A DNA stretch of 64,000 nt from CAIXSE01 sp040769125 (lineage in GTDB: Bacteria > Actinomycetota > Thermoleophilia > UBA2241), in contig JAXGLO010000001.1 of assembly GCA_040769125.1 (NCBI GenBank), positions 1,550,001-1,614,000 of the forward strand. The letters run 5' to 3'. Positions 42,496-50,532 of this stretch are shown in pieces (position 1 is the first letter of the stretch; the number at the start of each line of letters is the position of its first letter). The notes beneath the pieces were generated by a model that ran no database searches, was not told the DNA's origin, and saw nothing but the letters and a program-made list of their open reading frames with translations. The translations under genes were made by a program, and so were the position numbers.

Positions 42496-43406
42496 AGTGT
42501 GAAAGCCAGCTCGTTGCGCATGGATTCGGCGGCGGCGGCGACAAACCTGCGATAGTCGCCCTCGCTTCCCTGCCAGGCGTAGATGATCGAACGTGATGCG
42601 TTGACGACGAAGCCGGCCGCCTCGCCGGCGGCGATGCCGCGCAGCGCGTCGGCGGCGGCACCCTGGGCTCCATAGCCGGGCACCAGCAGGAACGCGCTGG
42701 GGAGCGCCTCGCGGACGAGCCTCAGCGACTCCGGCGCGGTGGCTCCGGCGACCGCGCCCACATCGCTGTAGCCGGCCTCCCCTACCTCGCTGGCGCCCAT
42801 CTCGGCGACCAGATCGGCGACCCGCAGATAGAGCGGCCGGCCGCCCACTGCCTGCTCCTGGAGAAGCGCGGCGCCCGGATTGCTCGTGCGCGTGAGGATG
42901 AAGACGCCCTTCCCGCGGCGGCAGTGCTCGACGACCGGCGCCAGCGAGTCGTCGCCGAGGTAGGGGCTGGCCGTGACGGCGTCGGCGCCAAGCCCGGCGA
43001 CCGGGCCTTCGAAGCCGGGCGCCCCGCCGAAGGCGGCGCGCGCGTAGGCGGCGCCGGTAGAGGCGATGTCGCCGCGCTTGACATCGAGGATCACGGGCAG
43101 CTCATGCTCGTGGGCACAGCGGATGACCGCACCCAGAGCACGCCATCCCGGCGCTCCGTACTGCTCGAAGAACGCGGCCTGAGGCTTGACGCAGGCGGCG
43201 CTGCCGGCGACCGCCTCGACGATGCCGCAGCAGAACTGCTCGAAGCAGGCCGCCACAGCCTCCTCGTCGCCGACTTCGGCGGCGCGAGCGCGATGGACGT
43301 CGAGGAGCTCCGGCGGCATGCGCTCGAGCATGGGGTCGAGCCCCACGCACACTACGCTGCGGCGCGCAAGGATCGCAGATGCAAGCCTGTCGGAGAATCG
43401 TTGCAT
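42492..43406 (-). CDS. pyrF: Orotidine 5'-phosphate decarboxylase
   Basis: Last step of UMP synthesis. The catalytic lysine block is VILDVKRGDIASTGAAYA, the N-terminus has VVCVGLDPMLERMP, and the phosphate loop is VPGYGAQG. The 304 residues match the longer PyrF subgroup common in actinobacteria. ATG at 43406 has GAGGGG 5 nt upstream. A GTG two codons earlier is also in frame. Other pyr genes are not in the window. Confidence 0.95.
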   Translation of the reverse strand: MQRFSDRLASAILARRSVVCVGLDPMLERMPPELLDVHRARAAEVGDEEAVAACFEQFCCGIVEAVAGSAACVKPQAAFFEQYGAPGWRALGAVIRCAHEHELPVILDVKRGDIASTGAAYARAAFGGAPGFEGPVAGLGADAVTASPYLGDDSLAPVVEHCRRGKGVFILTRTSNPGAALLQEQAVGGRPLYLRVADLVAEMGASEVGEAGYSDVGAVAGATAPESLRLVREALPSAFLLVPGYGAQGAAADALRGIAAGEAAGFVVNASRSIIYAWQGSEGDYRRFVAAAAESMRNELAFTL

Positions 43407-43430
43407 GCACACCCCTCGGAAGCGCCCTTT

Positions 43431-43436
43431 TTATCA
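43431..43436 (-). promoter_or_regulatory. Probable -10 element of pyrF
   Basis: TATGAT on the minus strand, 24 nt before the pyrF ATG, matches the -10 consensus at five of six positions. The -35 region is weak. Confidence 0.5.
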
Positions 43437-43586
43437 TAGATGATGATCTCGCCGTACCGTGAGCGACGCCCGAGGGCGACGGCACGACCCCCTCGTCGCC
43501 GGCCCCTGGGCGGCGCCGCGTCGCGCGCGACGGTGCGGCATACCGACGCCTGGCCGGGCGAAGGCCGTAACCCGGACGGAGTCCAA

Positions 43587-45992
43587 CTAGCCGCGCAGCT
43601 TGCGCAGGGGGGCAACGCTGGCCATCAGGCGCCGCTCGGAGCCGTCGTTCTCGAATCGCACGACGATGATGCCGCCACCCTGCACGGCGAGCACCGTGCC
43701 CTCACCCAGGGTGGCATGGAGCACCCGCTCCCCGGCCGAGAAATACTGCTCGACGACCTCGGCGTCGAGCTCACGTCGGCGGCGGCCGACGTCGATTCTG
43801 CCGCCGCCGACGTCGATGCGGCCGTCCGGGCCGCGGCGGACGCCGCGGCCGCTTCCGCCGCCGCCGAAGCCCTCCCCACCGGAAGCGGCGGGGCGACGAC
43901 CCGCCGGCCCACCGCCCGACCAGCCACCCTCACGGGCGCCGGACCAGAACCTCTCGCCACCGGCGGCCCAGCCACCGCCACCGCCGCCGACGACCTGCCG
44001 CTCGCAGTACTCGGCGGGGATCTCGTCGATGAAGCGCGACGGCTGGTTGTACTGTAAGGCTCCCCAGAGCGTGCGGGCGCGCGCGTGCACCAGGTAGAGC
44101 AGATCCATCGCGCGCGTAATGCCGACGTAGGCCAGACGCCGTTCCTCCTCGACGTTCTGCTCGTCGAGGGCGCGCTGATGCGGGAAGACGCCCTCCTCCA
44201 TGCCGACCAGGAAGACCACGGGGAACTCGAGGCCTTTGGCGTTGTGCAGCGTCATCAAGGTGAGGAGCGACGAGGCGTCAGCCAGAGCGTCGCTGTCGCT
44301 GTAGAGGCTGATCTCCTGAAGAAAACCGCCGAGGCCCGGCTCCTCAGATCGCCGGTCGTACTCAGCGGCCACGCCGACCAGCTCTTCGAGGTTCTCGAGG
44401 CGACCCTCGGCCTCGAGCGTACGCTGCGCCTTGAGGGCGGCCTCGTAGCCGCTCTCCTCGAGCACGCTGCGCACGACCTCGGCGGCCGGGCGGCCGGCGA
44501 TGCCGGCCTGCAGACCCTCGATGAGACGCACGAAACCGAGCAGGCCGTTGAGCGCCACGCCGGAGATCCCGGGCACGTCCTCGACGCCACGCATCGCCTC
44601 CCAGAGGCTCATGCCCATCGTAGTGGCGTACGCCTGCAGTCGCTGCAGGCTCGTCGCGCCGATTCCGCGGCGCGGCACGTTGACGATGCGCAACAGACGC
44701 TGCGCGTCGTCGGGGTTGACCAGCACCGTGAGGTACGCGATCGCATCGCGGATCTCGGCGCGCTCGTAGAACCTGGGGCCGCCGATCACCTGATAGCCGA
44801 TCGCGTAGCGGCCGAACTGCTCCTCGAGCGCGCGGCTCTGGGCGTTGGTGCGGTAGAGCACCGCGATCTCGTCCGGCCGGTAGGGCCTCTCGGCGCCGGC
44901 CTCGCCATCGAGGAGCTTCTGCACCTCGCTGGCCACGAACTGGGCTTCGGCACGCTCGTCGTTGACCTCGACGACCTGCACCAGGGAGCCCTCGCCGCGT
45001 GGCGTCCAGAGGCTCTTGCCCTTGCGCCGACGGTTGTGAGTGACGACCGCGTTGGCCGCGTTGAGGATCTTCTGCGTCGAGCGGTAGTTCTGCTCGAGGC
45101 GGATGACCTTGGCCTCCGGGTAGTCGCGCTCGAACTCGAGGATGTTGCGGATGTCGGCGCCGCGCCAGGAGTAGATGCTCTGGTCGTCGTCGCCCACCAC
45201 GGCGAGATTGTGCGACCCTCCCGCGAGCAGGTTGGCGAGGCGGTACTGGGCGTGGTTGGTGTCCTGGTACTCGTCGATGAGCACGAAACGGAAGGCCCTC
45301 TGGTAGTGCGCCAGCCGGTCGGGGTACGCCTCGAGCGCCTGCACGGTCTTCATGAGCAGATCGTCGAAGTCCATGGCGTTCATCTCGGCGTGCCGCTTCT
45401 CGTAGAGGGCGTAGACGTCGGCCGCAACCTGAGCGAACCGCCCGCCGAGGCGCTCGCCGAGCTCCGCCGGCCCGATGAGCTGGTTCTTGGCGTCGCTGAT
45501 CTGCCGCGCCAGGGCGTCGGGCGGGAAGCGCTTGGGATCGACGTTGAGCTCCTCAAGGCAACGCTTGATGAGTCGGCGGCGGTCGTCCTCGTCGTGGATC
45601 GTAAAGCTGCTTTTGTACCCAATACGCTCGGCCTCGCGGCGCAGCAGGCGAGCGCACATGCTGTGGAACGTGCTGATCCACATGGTGCGCGCCACCGATC
45701 CGACGAGTCGCTCGATGCGTTCCTTCATCTCGCCGGCGGCCTTGTTGGTGAACGTAATCGCGACGATCTCGTCCGGCCGCACACCATGGACCTGGATGAG
45801 ATAGGCCACGCGGTGCGTGAGCACCCGGGTCTTGCCCGAGCCGGCGCCGGCGAGGATCAGTAGCGGCCCCTCGAAGTGGGCGACGGCTTCACGCTGCGGC
45901 TCGTTGAGGCCTTCGAGCAGTGGATGCTCCGGCTGCGCCACACCGCCGGCCGCTCCACCCTCCACGCCCTCTTCGCCCCACAGCGCGCCCAT
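43587..45992 (-). CDS. pcrA: ATP-dependent DNA helicase PcrA/UvrD
   Basis: Superfamily 1A 3'-5' helicase in repair and replication restart. Motif I is LAGAGSGKT, Ia ITFTNKAAGEMKER, II DEYQD, III VVGDDDQSIYSWRGAD, IV LEQNYRST, V TLMTLHNAKGLEFPVVFLVG and VI EEERRLAYVGITRA. The C-terminal 120 residues are Gly-rich and end in the UvrD_C/Tudor-like module (GERVLHATLGEGTVLAVQGG), typical of PcrA. Length 801. ATG at 45992 shares a base with the VIT gene stop. Confidence 0.97.
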   Translation of the reverse strand: MGALWGEEGVEGGAAGGVAQPEHPLLEGLNEPQREAVAHFEGPLLILAGAGSGKTRVLTHRVAYLIQVHGVRPDEIVAITFTNKAAGEMKERIERLVGSVARTMWISTFHSMCARLLRREAERIGYKSSFTIHDEDDRRRLIKRCLEELNVDPKRFPPDALARQISDAKNQLIGPAELGERLGGRFAQVAADVYALYEKRHAEMNAMDFDDLLMKTVQALEAYPDRLAHYQRAFRFVLIDEYQDTNHAQYRLANLLAGGSHNLAVVGDDDQSIYSWRGADIRNILEFERDYPEAKVIRLEQNYRSTQKILNAANAVVTHNRRRKGKSLWTPRGEGSLVQVVEVNDERAEAQFVASEVQKLLDGEAGAERPYRPDEIAVLYRTNAQSRALEEQFGRYAIGYQVIGGPRFYERAEIRDAIAYLTVLVNPDDAQRLLRIVNVPRRGIGATSLQRLQAYATTMGMSLWEAMRGVEDVPGISGVALNGLLGFVRLIEGLQAGIAGRPAAEVVRSVLEESGYEAALKAQRTLEAEGRLENLEELVGVAAEYDRRSEEPGLGGFLQEISLYSDSDALADASSLLTLMTLHNAKGLEFPVVFLVGMEEGVFPHQRALDEQNVEEERRLAYVGITRAMDLLYLVHARARTLWGALQYNQPSRFIDEIPAEYCERQVVGGGGGGWAAGGERFWSGAREGGWSGGGPAGRRPAASGGEGFGGGGSGRGVRRGPDGRIDVGGGRIDVGRRRRELDAEVVEQYFSAGERVLHATLGEGTVLAVQGGGIIVVRFENDGSERRLMASVAPLRKLRG

Positions 45993-46615
45993 CAGTTGAC
46001 GCCTCCACCGAGCAGAACGCTGATCACCAGAGCGACGACGCCGGCTACGATGAGACGCAGGCCGGAGACCCAGAACCGCTCGCGCGACACCGCCCCCAGA
46101 AAGACGCCCAGCAGGAACAACTCGGTGAACGCGACTCCGAACGCGATATAGTAGGCCGCTTTGATGCCGACCATGCCGGCGAACAGAAACGGCGTCGCGG
46201 CGATCAGAATGGCCGCCGACGGCGACCCACCGTCGACCAAAGCGATGACGATCGCGGCATAGGTGGAGGCCGAGGCGATACTGGTGCCCTCGAGACTCGT
46301 CAACGTGTACTCCTCGAGCTCGCGCAGCGCCCGGCTGCGCTCGGCCTTCTCGACGAGATAGGAGCCGTAGAAGCCGGAGACCGCCATGCCGACCGCGGTG
46401 GTAAGCATGAGGATCACGATAGTCCGGGGGACAATGACGCCGGCCAGGTAGCCGCCGACGAGCACGCCGACCGCCGTGAGAACCCCGTCGAAGGCGTTGA
46501 GCGCGAAGTACCGGCGCACGATCTCGCCGACGTCGGCGATCTCGTGGTAATCCTTGAGCGTGGCGATCAGTTCACGGAGGCGCGCCCGGGCAGTGGGTCG
46601 GGCCGAAGAGCTCAC
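45992..46615 (-). CDS. VIT1/CCC1-type metal transporter (archaeal TIGR00267-like)
   Basis: A 207-residue membrane protein with about five hydrophobic segments and the VIT-type opening RYFALNAFDGVLTAVGVLVG, including the DG(V)LT metal-pathway motif. The family moves Fe or Mn across membranes. The cytosolic helix pair after the second segment (EKAERSRALRELEEYTLTSL) could be a metal-binding domain. GTG start, 41 nt downstream of the DUF211 gene and overlapping pcrA. The combination with DUF211 is one I associate mainly with archaea. Confidence 0.82.
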   Translation of the reverse strand: MSSSARPTARARLRELIATLKDYHEIADVGEIVRRYFALNAFDGVLTAVGVLVGGYLAGVIVPRTIVILMLTTAVGMAVSGFYGSYLVEKAERSRALRELEEYTLTSLEGTSIASASTYAAIVIALVDGGSPSAAILIAATPFLFAGMVGIKAAYYIAFGVAFTELFLLGVFLGAVSRERFWVSGLRLIVAGVVALVISVLLGGGVN

Positions 46616-46656
46616 GCGCGCATCACCTGGGCGTCAGGCAGGCAGGGAGGCAGGAC

Positions 46657-46965
46657 TCAGCGTGGCCAGCAGACACCGGCATCCTGGGGCGTCTCGGCCG
46701 CGTCGATGAGCCGCTTGCCCGTGGAGCACTTGTCGATGGAATGGACGCTGCCGCCCGACTCCTGAACGACCTTCAACACGGCCTGGAAGTCGATGTCGTC
46801 GCCCTCGAGCGTGACCTTGATGTTCTCGACCTTGTAGTCGATCTCGATCAGTGTGATGTCGACGCCCTGGATACCCTCCAGGTCGCCCAGCTTGTCGGCC
46901 AGGGTGAGCATCGTCGGCTTATACGGCTTAAGGACGTCGAGCACGATTCGCCTGATCTCGCTCAT
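46657..46965 (-). CDS. DUF211 family protein
   Basis: A 102-residue soluble protein matching the DUF211 pattern: RRIVLDVLKPYKPTMLTLAD, LGDLEGIQGVDITLIEID and VENIKVTLEGDDIDF, then the end GGSVHSIDKCSTG. The fold is expected to be a small ferredoxin-like alpha/beta unit that oligomerises. Its function is not established. Two cysteines (in DKCSTG and near the C-terminus, GVCWPR) are visible. ATG at 46965. It directly precedes the VIT transporter, so a metal-sensing or metal-binding role is an inference from context. Confidence 0.85.
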   Translation of the reverse strand: MSEIRRIVLDVLKPYKPTMLTLADKLGDLEGIQGVDITLIEIDYKVENIKVTLEGDDIDFQAVLKVVQESGGSVHSIDKCSTGKRLIDAAETPQDAGVCWPR

Positions 46966-47039
46966 GTGGTGATTACGCTCCGTTCACGAGTCGCCTGCGG
47001 AGGCCCAGATCGTAGCATACCGGCGGCCTGCGACCGCTC

Positions 47040-47900
47040 TCAGATCCCGCCGCCTCCCGCGAAGTCCAGCAGGTCGTCGAGGGCCGTCTGGGCCTGCTTC
47101 ACTGTGGCGGTGCGCTCCGCCTTGCGACCTGGGTTGATCTCGTCGAGCTCCTGCTCCATCTCGACGATACGCGCCACGAGACATTTGATGGCCTCGGCGA
47201 CCGGGTCGGGCAGGTGACGATAGTCGATGTCGGGGATGCCAACGCGTTGCCCCTGGAGCAGAACGGGGCGGCCCGGGTTGCCCACGACGGTCGAGTTCTT
47301 GGGGACGTCGCTGATGACGACGCTGCCGGCGCCGATCTTGGCGTTGTCGCCAACCGTGATACCCCCCAGCACCTTCGCGCCGGCGCCGAAGATGACGTTG
47401 TCGCCCACAGTCGGGTGCCGCTTGCCCGACTGCTTGCCGGTACCGCCCAGGGTCACCCCCTGGTAGATGGTCACATTGTCGCCGATCTCGGTCGTCTCGC
47501 CGATCACGACGCCGGCGCCGTGATCGATGAAGAGGCCTCGCCCGATGCAGGCGCCGGGGTGGATCTCGACGCCGGTGATGAAGCGGTTGAACTGGCTGAT
47601 CCAGCGCGGGACGACCGGCAGCCCGGCCCTCTGCAGCCGGTGGGCGAGGCGATGGAGCCAGAGGGCGTGCAGGCCGGCGTACGAAGTGAGGATCTCGAGC
47701 CTGGACGTAGCCGCCGGGTCGCGCTCCTGCACGGCGCGCAAATCGTGGCTGATCTCGTCGACGGCAACGGAGGCGTCGTGGCGCAGTTCCGCCACGATGC
47801 GGGCGACGAGGGGCAGACGCTGCGCGTCGTGCCCGACGGGGCGGCCGGCGCCGGCCGGCAGGCGAGCCCCTTGCAGCAGCTTGCGGATCACGACCTTCAC
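47040..47900 (-). CDS. cysE: Serine O-acetyltransferase
   Basis: Makes O-acetylserine, the cysteine precursor. A helical N-terminal part (VQERDPAATSRLEILTSYAG) is followed by the left-handed beta-helix of hexapeptide repeats, with the active-site histidines in EIHPGACIGRG and FIDHGAGVVIGE. GGTGKQSGKRHPTVGDNV is the family signature. The given GTG makes 286 residues, with an N-terminus longer than the usual short actinobacterial form, so an internal GTG near VAVDEIS may be the true start. The C-terminal acidic coil (VARIVEMEQELDEINPG) is common. Same strand as larE and cysK, separated by about 100 nt from each. Confidence 0.93.
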   Translation of the reverse strand: MKVVIRKLLQGARLPAGAGRPVGHDAQRLPLVARIVAELRHDASVAVDEISHDLRAVQERDPAATSRLEILTSYAGLHALWLHRLAHRLQRAGLPVVPRWISQFNRFITGVEIHPGACIGRGLFIDHGAGVVIGETTEIGDNVTIYQGVTLGGTGKQSGKRHPTVGDNVIFGAGAKVLGGITVGDNAKIGAGSVVISDVPKNSTVVGNPGRPVLLQGQRVGIPDIDYRHLPDPVAEAIKCLVARIVEMEQELDEINPGRKAERTATVKQAQTALDDLLDFAGGGGI

Positions 47901-48004
47901 CTCGGTTTCGCTGTGGTACGCGCGGCCGACGAAGCCCGCCGCGTCTCTCTGCCTACGCTATCACGGGGGCGCACCGCACGCGGCCGCAACTCCCTGCGGC
48001 ACCC

Positions 48005-48823
48005 TTACGCCCCGGCCTCGTTCATGCTCCCGGAGCGGAAGCCCTGCAGGTCAAGGGCGACGTACGTGAAGCCCAGCGGCCGAAGGCGCCGCAGGATCTC
48101 GGCGCGAACGGCCGCGGCGCGCTCGATCTCGTCCGGCTCGACCTCCAGGCGGGCGACCGCACCGTGATGCCGTACGCGACACTGGCGGAAGCCCAGCGCG
48201 TGTAGCGCACGCTCAGCCTCTGCTACCGCACGCAGCTTCTCGGCAGTGATCGGCTCACCGTATGGAATACGCGAGGCCAGGCAGGCCTGCTGAGGCGCAT
48301 CCCAGGTAGCCAGCCCGAGCTCGTATGCGAGCCGCCGCACCTCATCCTTGCCGATACCGGCGGCCACGAGAGGATGCGCCACTCCGCGCTCGGCGGCGGC
48401 GCGCATGCCCGGACGGTGATCGCCGAGATCGTCGAGGTTGACGCCGTCGACCAGGGCCGCGCAACCGCGCTCCTCCGCCACGCGCACCATCTGCTCGAGG
48501 AACCGGCGCTTGCAGATGCAGCACCGCTCGCGGGAGTTCGCCACGAACGCGGGATCGTCGAGCTCACCGGTCTCGACAACCACGTGCTCGACCCCGAGCC
48601 GCCCGGAGAGACGCCGGGCCGCCTCCAGTTCTTCGGGGAGATACGTGGCCGAGACGGCGGTGAAGGCAACCGCGCGCTCGCGCCCGAGGACGCCGGCGGC
48701 GACGGCCAGGACGAGGCTCGAGTCCACGCCGCCGGAGAAGGCCACGCATACCGAGCCCAGCTTCGCCAGCTCGGCTTCGAGCCGCTCCCGTGAACTTCCC
48801 GACCGGGTGTTCGTCTCAGTCAT
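48005..48823 (-). CDS. larE: LarE-type ATP-dependent sulfur transferase
   Basis: PP-loop enzyme related to LarE. LarE adenylates the carboxylates of the nickel-pincer nucleotide precursor and inserts sulfur, in the best known case by giving up its own cysteine. The PP-loop is SGGVDSS (30-36). A second conserved block is ERCCICKRRFL (Cys101, 102, 104). The site equivalent to the sacrificial cysteine is CLASRIPYG (Cys181). Length 272 from ATG 48823. larB, larC and a lactate racemase are not in the window. Its position between cysE and cysK points to sulfur metabolism, so the real acceptor may not be the lar cofactor. Confidence 0.88.
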   Translation of the reverse strand: MTETNTRSGSSRERLEAELAKLGSVCVAFSGGVDSSLVLAVAAGVLGRERAVAFTAVSATYLPEELEAARRLSGRLGVEHVVVETGELDDPAFVANSRERCCICKRRFLEQMVRVAEERGCAALVDGVNLDDLGDHRPGMRAAAERGVAHPLVAAGIGKDEVRRLAYELGLATWDAPQQACLASRIPYGEPITAEKLRAVAEAERALHALGFRQCRVRHHGAVARLEVEPDEIERAAAVRAEILRRLRPLGFTYVALDLQGFRSGSMNEAGA

Positions 48824-48921
48824 CGTCGACCAGCCCTCCCGCGGCCCGGCGAAGCCGGACACACGAGCCATGCGCCGCCTGGCAGGCGCGGCGTCCGATG
48901 GGGCGCCGCTCAGGCGTACGT

Positions 48922-49854
48922 CTACGGCAGCTCACTGAAGAGCGGCGTCGAGAGATAGCGCTCCCCCGTGTCGCACAGCACGGTCACGATCACCTTGCCG
49001 CGCATGGCTGAGCGACGTGCGATCTGGCCGGCGGCAAACGCGCTCGCGCCGGCCGACACGCCCACCAGGACACCCTCGAGACGCGCCAGGTCGCGCGCCG
49101 TGGCGATTGCGTCTTCTCCGGAGACCGTGAGCACCTCGTCGCACACCGACCTGTCGAACACCTCGGGGACGAAGCCGGCACCGATGCCCTGGATACGGTG
49201 AGGCCCGGCCGCGCCGCCGGAGAGCACCGGCGACTCCGCCGGCTCCACGGCCACCACGAGAGCCTCAGGGCGCCGCGCCTTGAGCAGCCGACCGACGCCC
49301 GTGAGCGTGCCGCCCGTGCCCACCCCGGCGACGAAGGCGTCGACCTCGCCGCCCGTGTCCGCCCAGATCTCCTCGCCGGTCGTGCGCCGGTGGATCTCCG
49401 GATTGGCGGGGTTGAGGAACTGCTGCGGTACGAAGGTGTCGTCGCCCTCCTCGGCAAGCGCCAGCGCCCTGTCGACCGCCCCCTGCATGCCCTCGGCGCC
49501 GGGCGTGAGGACGAGGCGCGCGCCGTAGGCGCGCAGCATAGTGCGCCGCTCGGCGCTGAACGTGTCCGGCATAGTGAGCACGACCTCGTAGCCGCGCGCC
49601 GCCGCGACCATCGCCAGGGCGATGCCGGTGTTGCCGCTGGTGGGCTCGATGATCGTCGTCCGGCCGGGTGAGATGCGCCCCTCGCGCTCAGCCTCCTCGA
49701 TCATGGCGAGGCCGATCCTGTCCTTGGCGCTGCCGCCGGGGTTGAACGACTCGAGCTTGCCCAGCACCTCGGCGCCGGTCTCGTCGGAGATGCGGTTGAG
49801 GCGCACCAGCGGCGTGCGCCCGATGAGCTCCGTGATACTGCCAGCCCTCTTCAT
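48922..49854 (-). CDS. cysK: Cysteine synthase A
   Basis: PLP enzyme joining O-acetylserine and sulfide to cysteine. The PLP lysine is Lys44 in NPGGSAKDRIG (Ala replaces the usual Val before it). The phosphate and substrate loops TSGNTGIALA and GVGTGGTLTGVG are intact, as is the C-terminal GVSAGA. Length 310. ATG at 49854 with GGAGG 4 nt upstream. 42 nt downstream of the truncated Rrf2 gene, the usual place for a cysteine-pathway Rrf2 regulator. Confidence 0.97.
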   Translation of the reverse strand: MKRAGSITELIGRTPLVRLNRISDETGAEVLGKLESFNPGGSAKDRIGLAMIEEAEREGRISPGRTTIIEPTSGNTGIALAMVAAARGYEVVLTMPDTFSAERRTMLRAYGARLVLTPGAEGMQGAVDRALALAEEGDDTFVPQQFLNPANPEIHRRTTGEEIWADTGGEVDAFVAGVGTGGTLTGVGRLLKARRPEALVVAVEPAESPVLSGGAAGPHRIQGIGAGFVPEVFDRSVCDEVLTVSGEDAIATARDLARLEGVLVGVSAGASAFAAGQIARRSAMRGKVIVTVLCDTGERYLSTPLFSELP

Positions 49855-49896
49855 CCGGCCTCCTCGCAGCCAAGCAGGACCGCGCCCTGCTCTTCG

Positions 49897-50106
49897 TCAG
49901 ACCTCGTACGTGAGCGCGCGAACCCGGAGAGCGTCCTCGCGCGCCAGAAGATCGCCGATCGAGATGTGGCCGAGGACCTGCTTGAGAGCCCGACGCGCCT
50001 CGAACCACACCGGGGAGGCGCCGCACATGTCGACGCTGGCGCACTGCCTCTGCGTACACTCGGCCGGCGAGGGCACACCCTCCAGCACGGCCACCACGTC
50101 GAGCAC
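49897..50106 (-). pseudogene. Rrf2-family regulator lacking its DNA-binding half
   Basis: The frame encodes only the C-terminal part of an Rrf2/IscR-type regulator: VLDVVAVLEG, a three-cysteine loop (ECTQRQCASVDMC), PVWFEARRALKQVLGHI and SIGDLL. In frame upstream there are 12 more sense codons (reading SEIAGPAAEIS) and then a TAG, so the winged helix of about 65 residues is absent. The remnant opens at a GTG. It may be translated as a 69-residue fragment, but it cannot bind DNA in the usual way. The cysteines that ligate a cluster in some relatives are retained. Position directly before cysK fits a former cysteine-pathway regulator. Confidence 0.7.
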
Positions 50107-50133
50107 GCTGATCTCGGCGGCCGGCCGGGCCAG

Positions 50134-50161
50134 CGATTTCCGACTATTCTTGTCAAGACTA
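50134..50161 (-). promoter_or_regulatory. TTGACA box with partial dyad upstream of the Rrf2 remnant
   Basis: TTGACA (50151-50156) lies in the dyad CTTG-A-CAAG and is flanked by two TAGTC motifs 15 bp apart. The downstream part, TAGTCGGAAAT, resembles operators I associate with Rrf2 regulators of cysteine genes. No -10 hexamer lies at the right distance, so the promoter may be damaged or the box may only be an operator. Confidence 0.45.
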
Positions 50162-50253
50162 CGGAGGGGTGTCCGGACCTGTCAACGCGAGGCCCGGTGA
50201 TGACGCCCGCGACGGTGAGGCGAGCAGGTACGTCGCCGGGACGAGGATGGAGG

Positions 50254-50334
50254 CCGCCGGCGCCGTAGAGCCCGTGGCCACCGCCGGCACCGTAGAGCCC
50301 GTGACCACCGCCGGCACCGTAGAGCCCGTGACCA
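50254..50334. repeat. 27-bp tandem repeat, three copies
   Basis: Units at 50254-50280, 50281-50307 and 50308-50334. The second and third are identical and the first differs at two positions. Each starts CCGCCGGC and ends GAGCCCGTGACCA or a one-base variant. A truncated fourth unit follows. The last GTGACC can serve as the -35 of the next promoter. Confidence 0.85.
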
Positions 50335-50355
50335 CCGGCGAGCCCGTGCTAGACT
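50328..50355 (+). promoter_or_regulatory. Candidate promoter of pafBC
   Basis: GTGACC (50328-50333), a 16-bp spacer and TAGACT (50350-50355). The -35 is supplied by the end of the third 27-bp repeat. The leader would be about 170 nt. Confidence 0.4.
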
Positions 50356-50532
50356 CGTCCCACAGGGGCGGAGGACTCCGGCTAGCGAAGCGGAAGGCCC
50401 CGGCGGGCCCGCCTGACTCGCGCATGGCATCAACCCCTGCTCCAGCGGGGCCACAACCCAGCCGCCGCCCGCCGCCCCGGTGCCGCATGCGGCCAACAGC
50501 AGCAAGGTGCTCGAGATGGTCGTGAAGTGACA

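Larger units (their letters stand above)
50162..50532. other. Gap between the Rrf2 remnant and pafBC
   Basis: No gene in this 371-nt stretch is convincing. Open frames on both strands run through it but are low-complexity and unlike any family I know. It holds the 27-bp tandem repeats and a possible promoter for pafBC. Confidence 0.5.

Noticed and set aside
50169..50525. 118-codon frame through the 27-bp repeats upstream of pafBC
   Set aside because: The repeat unit is a multiple of three and both strands are open, but the product is low-complexity, unlike known proteins, and lacks a ribosome site.
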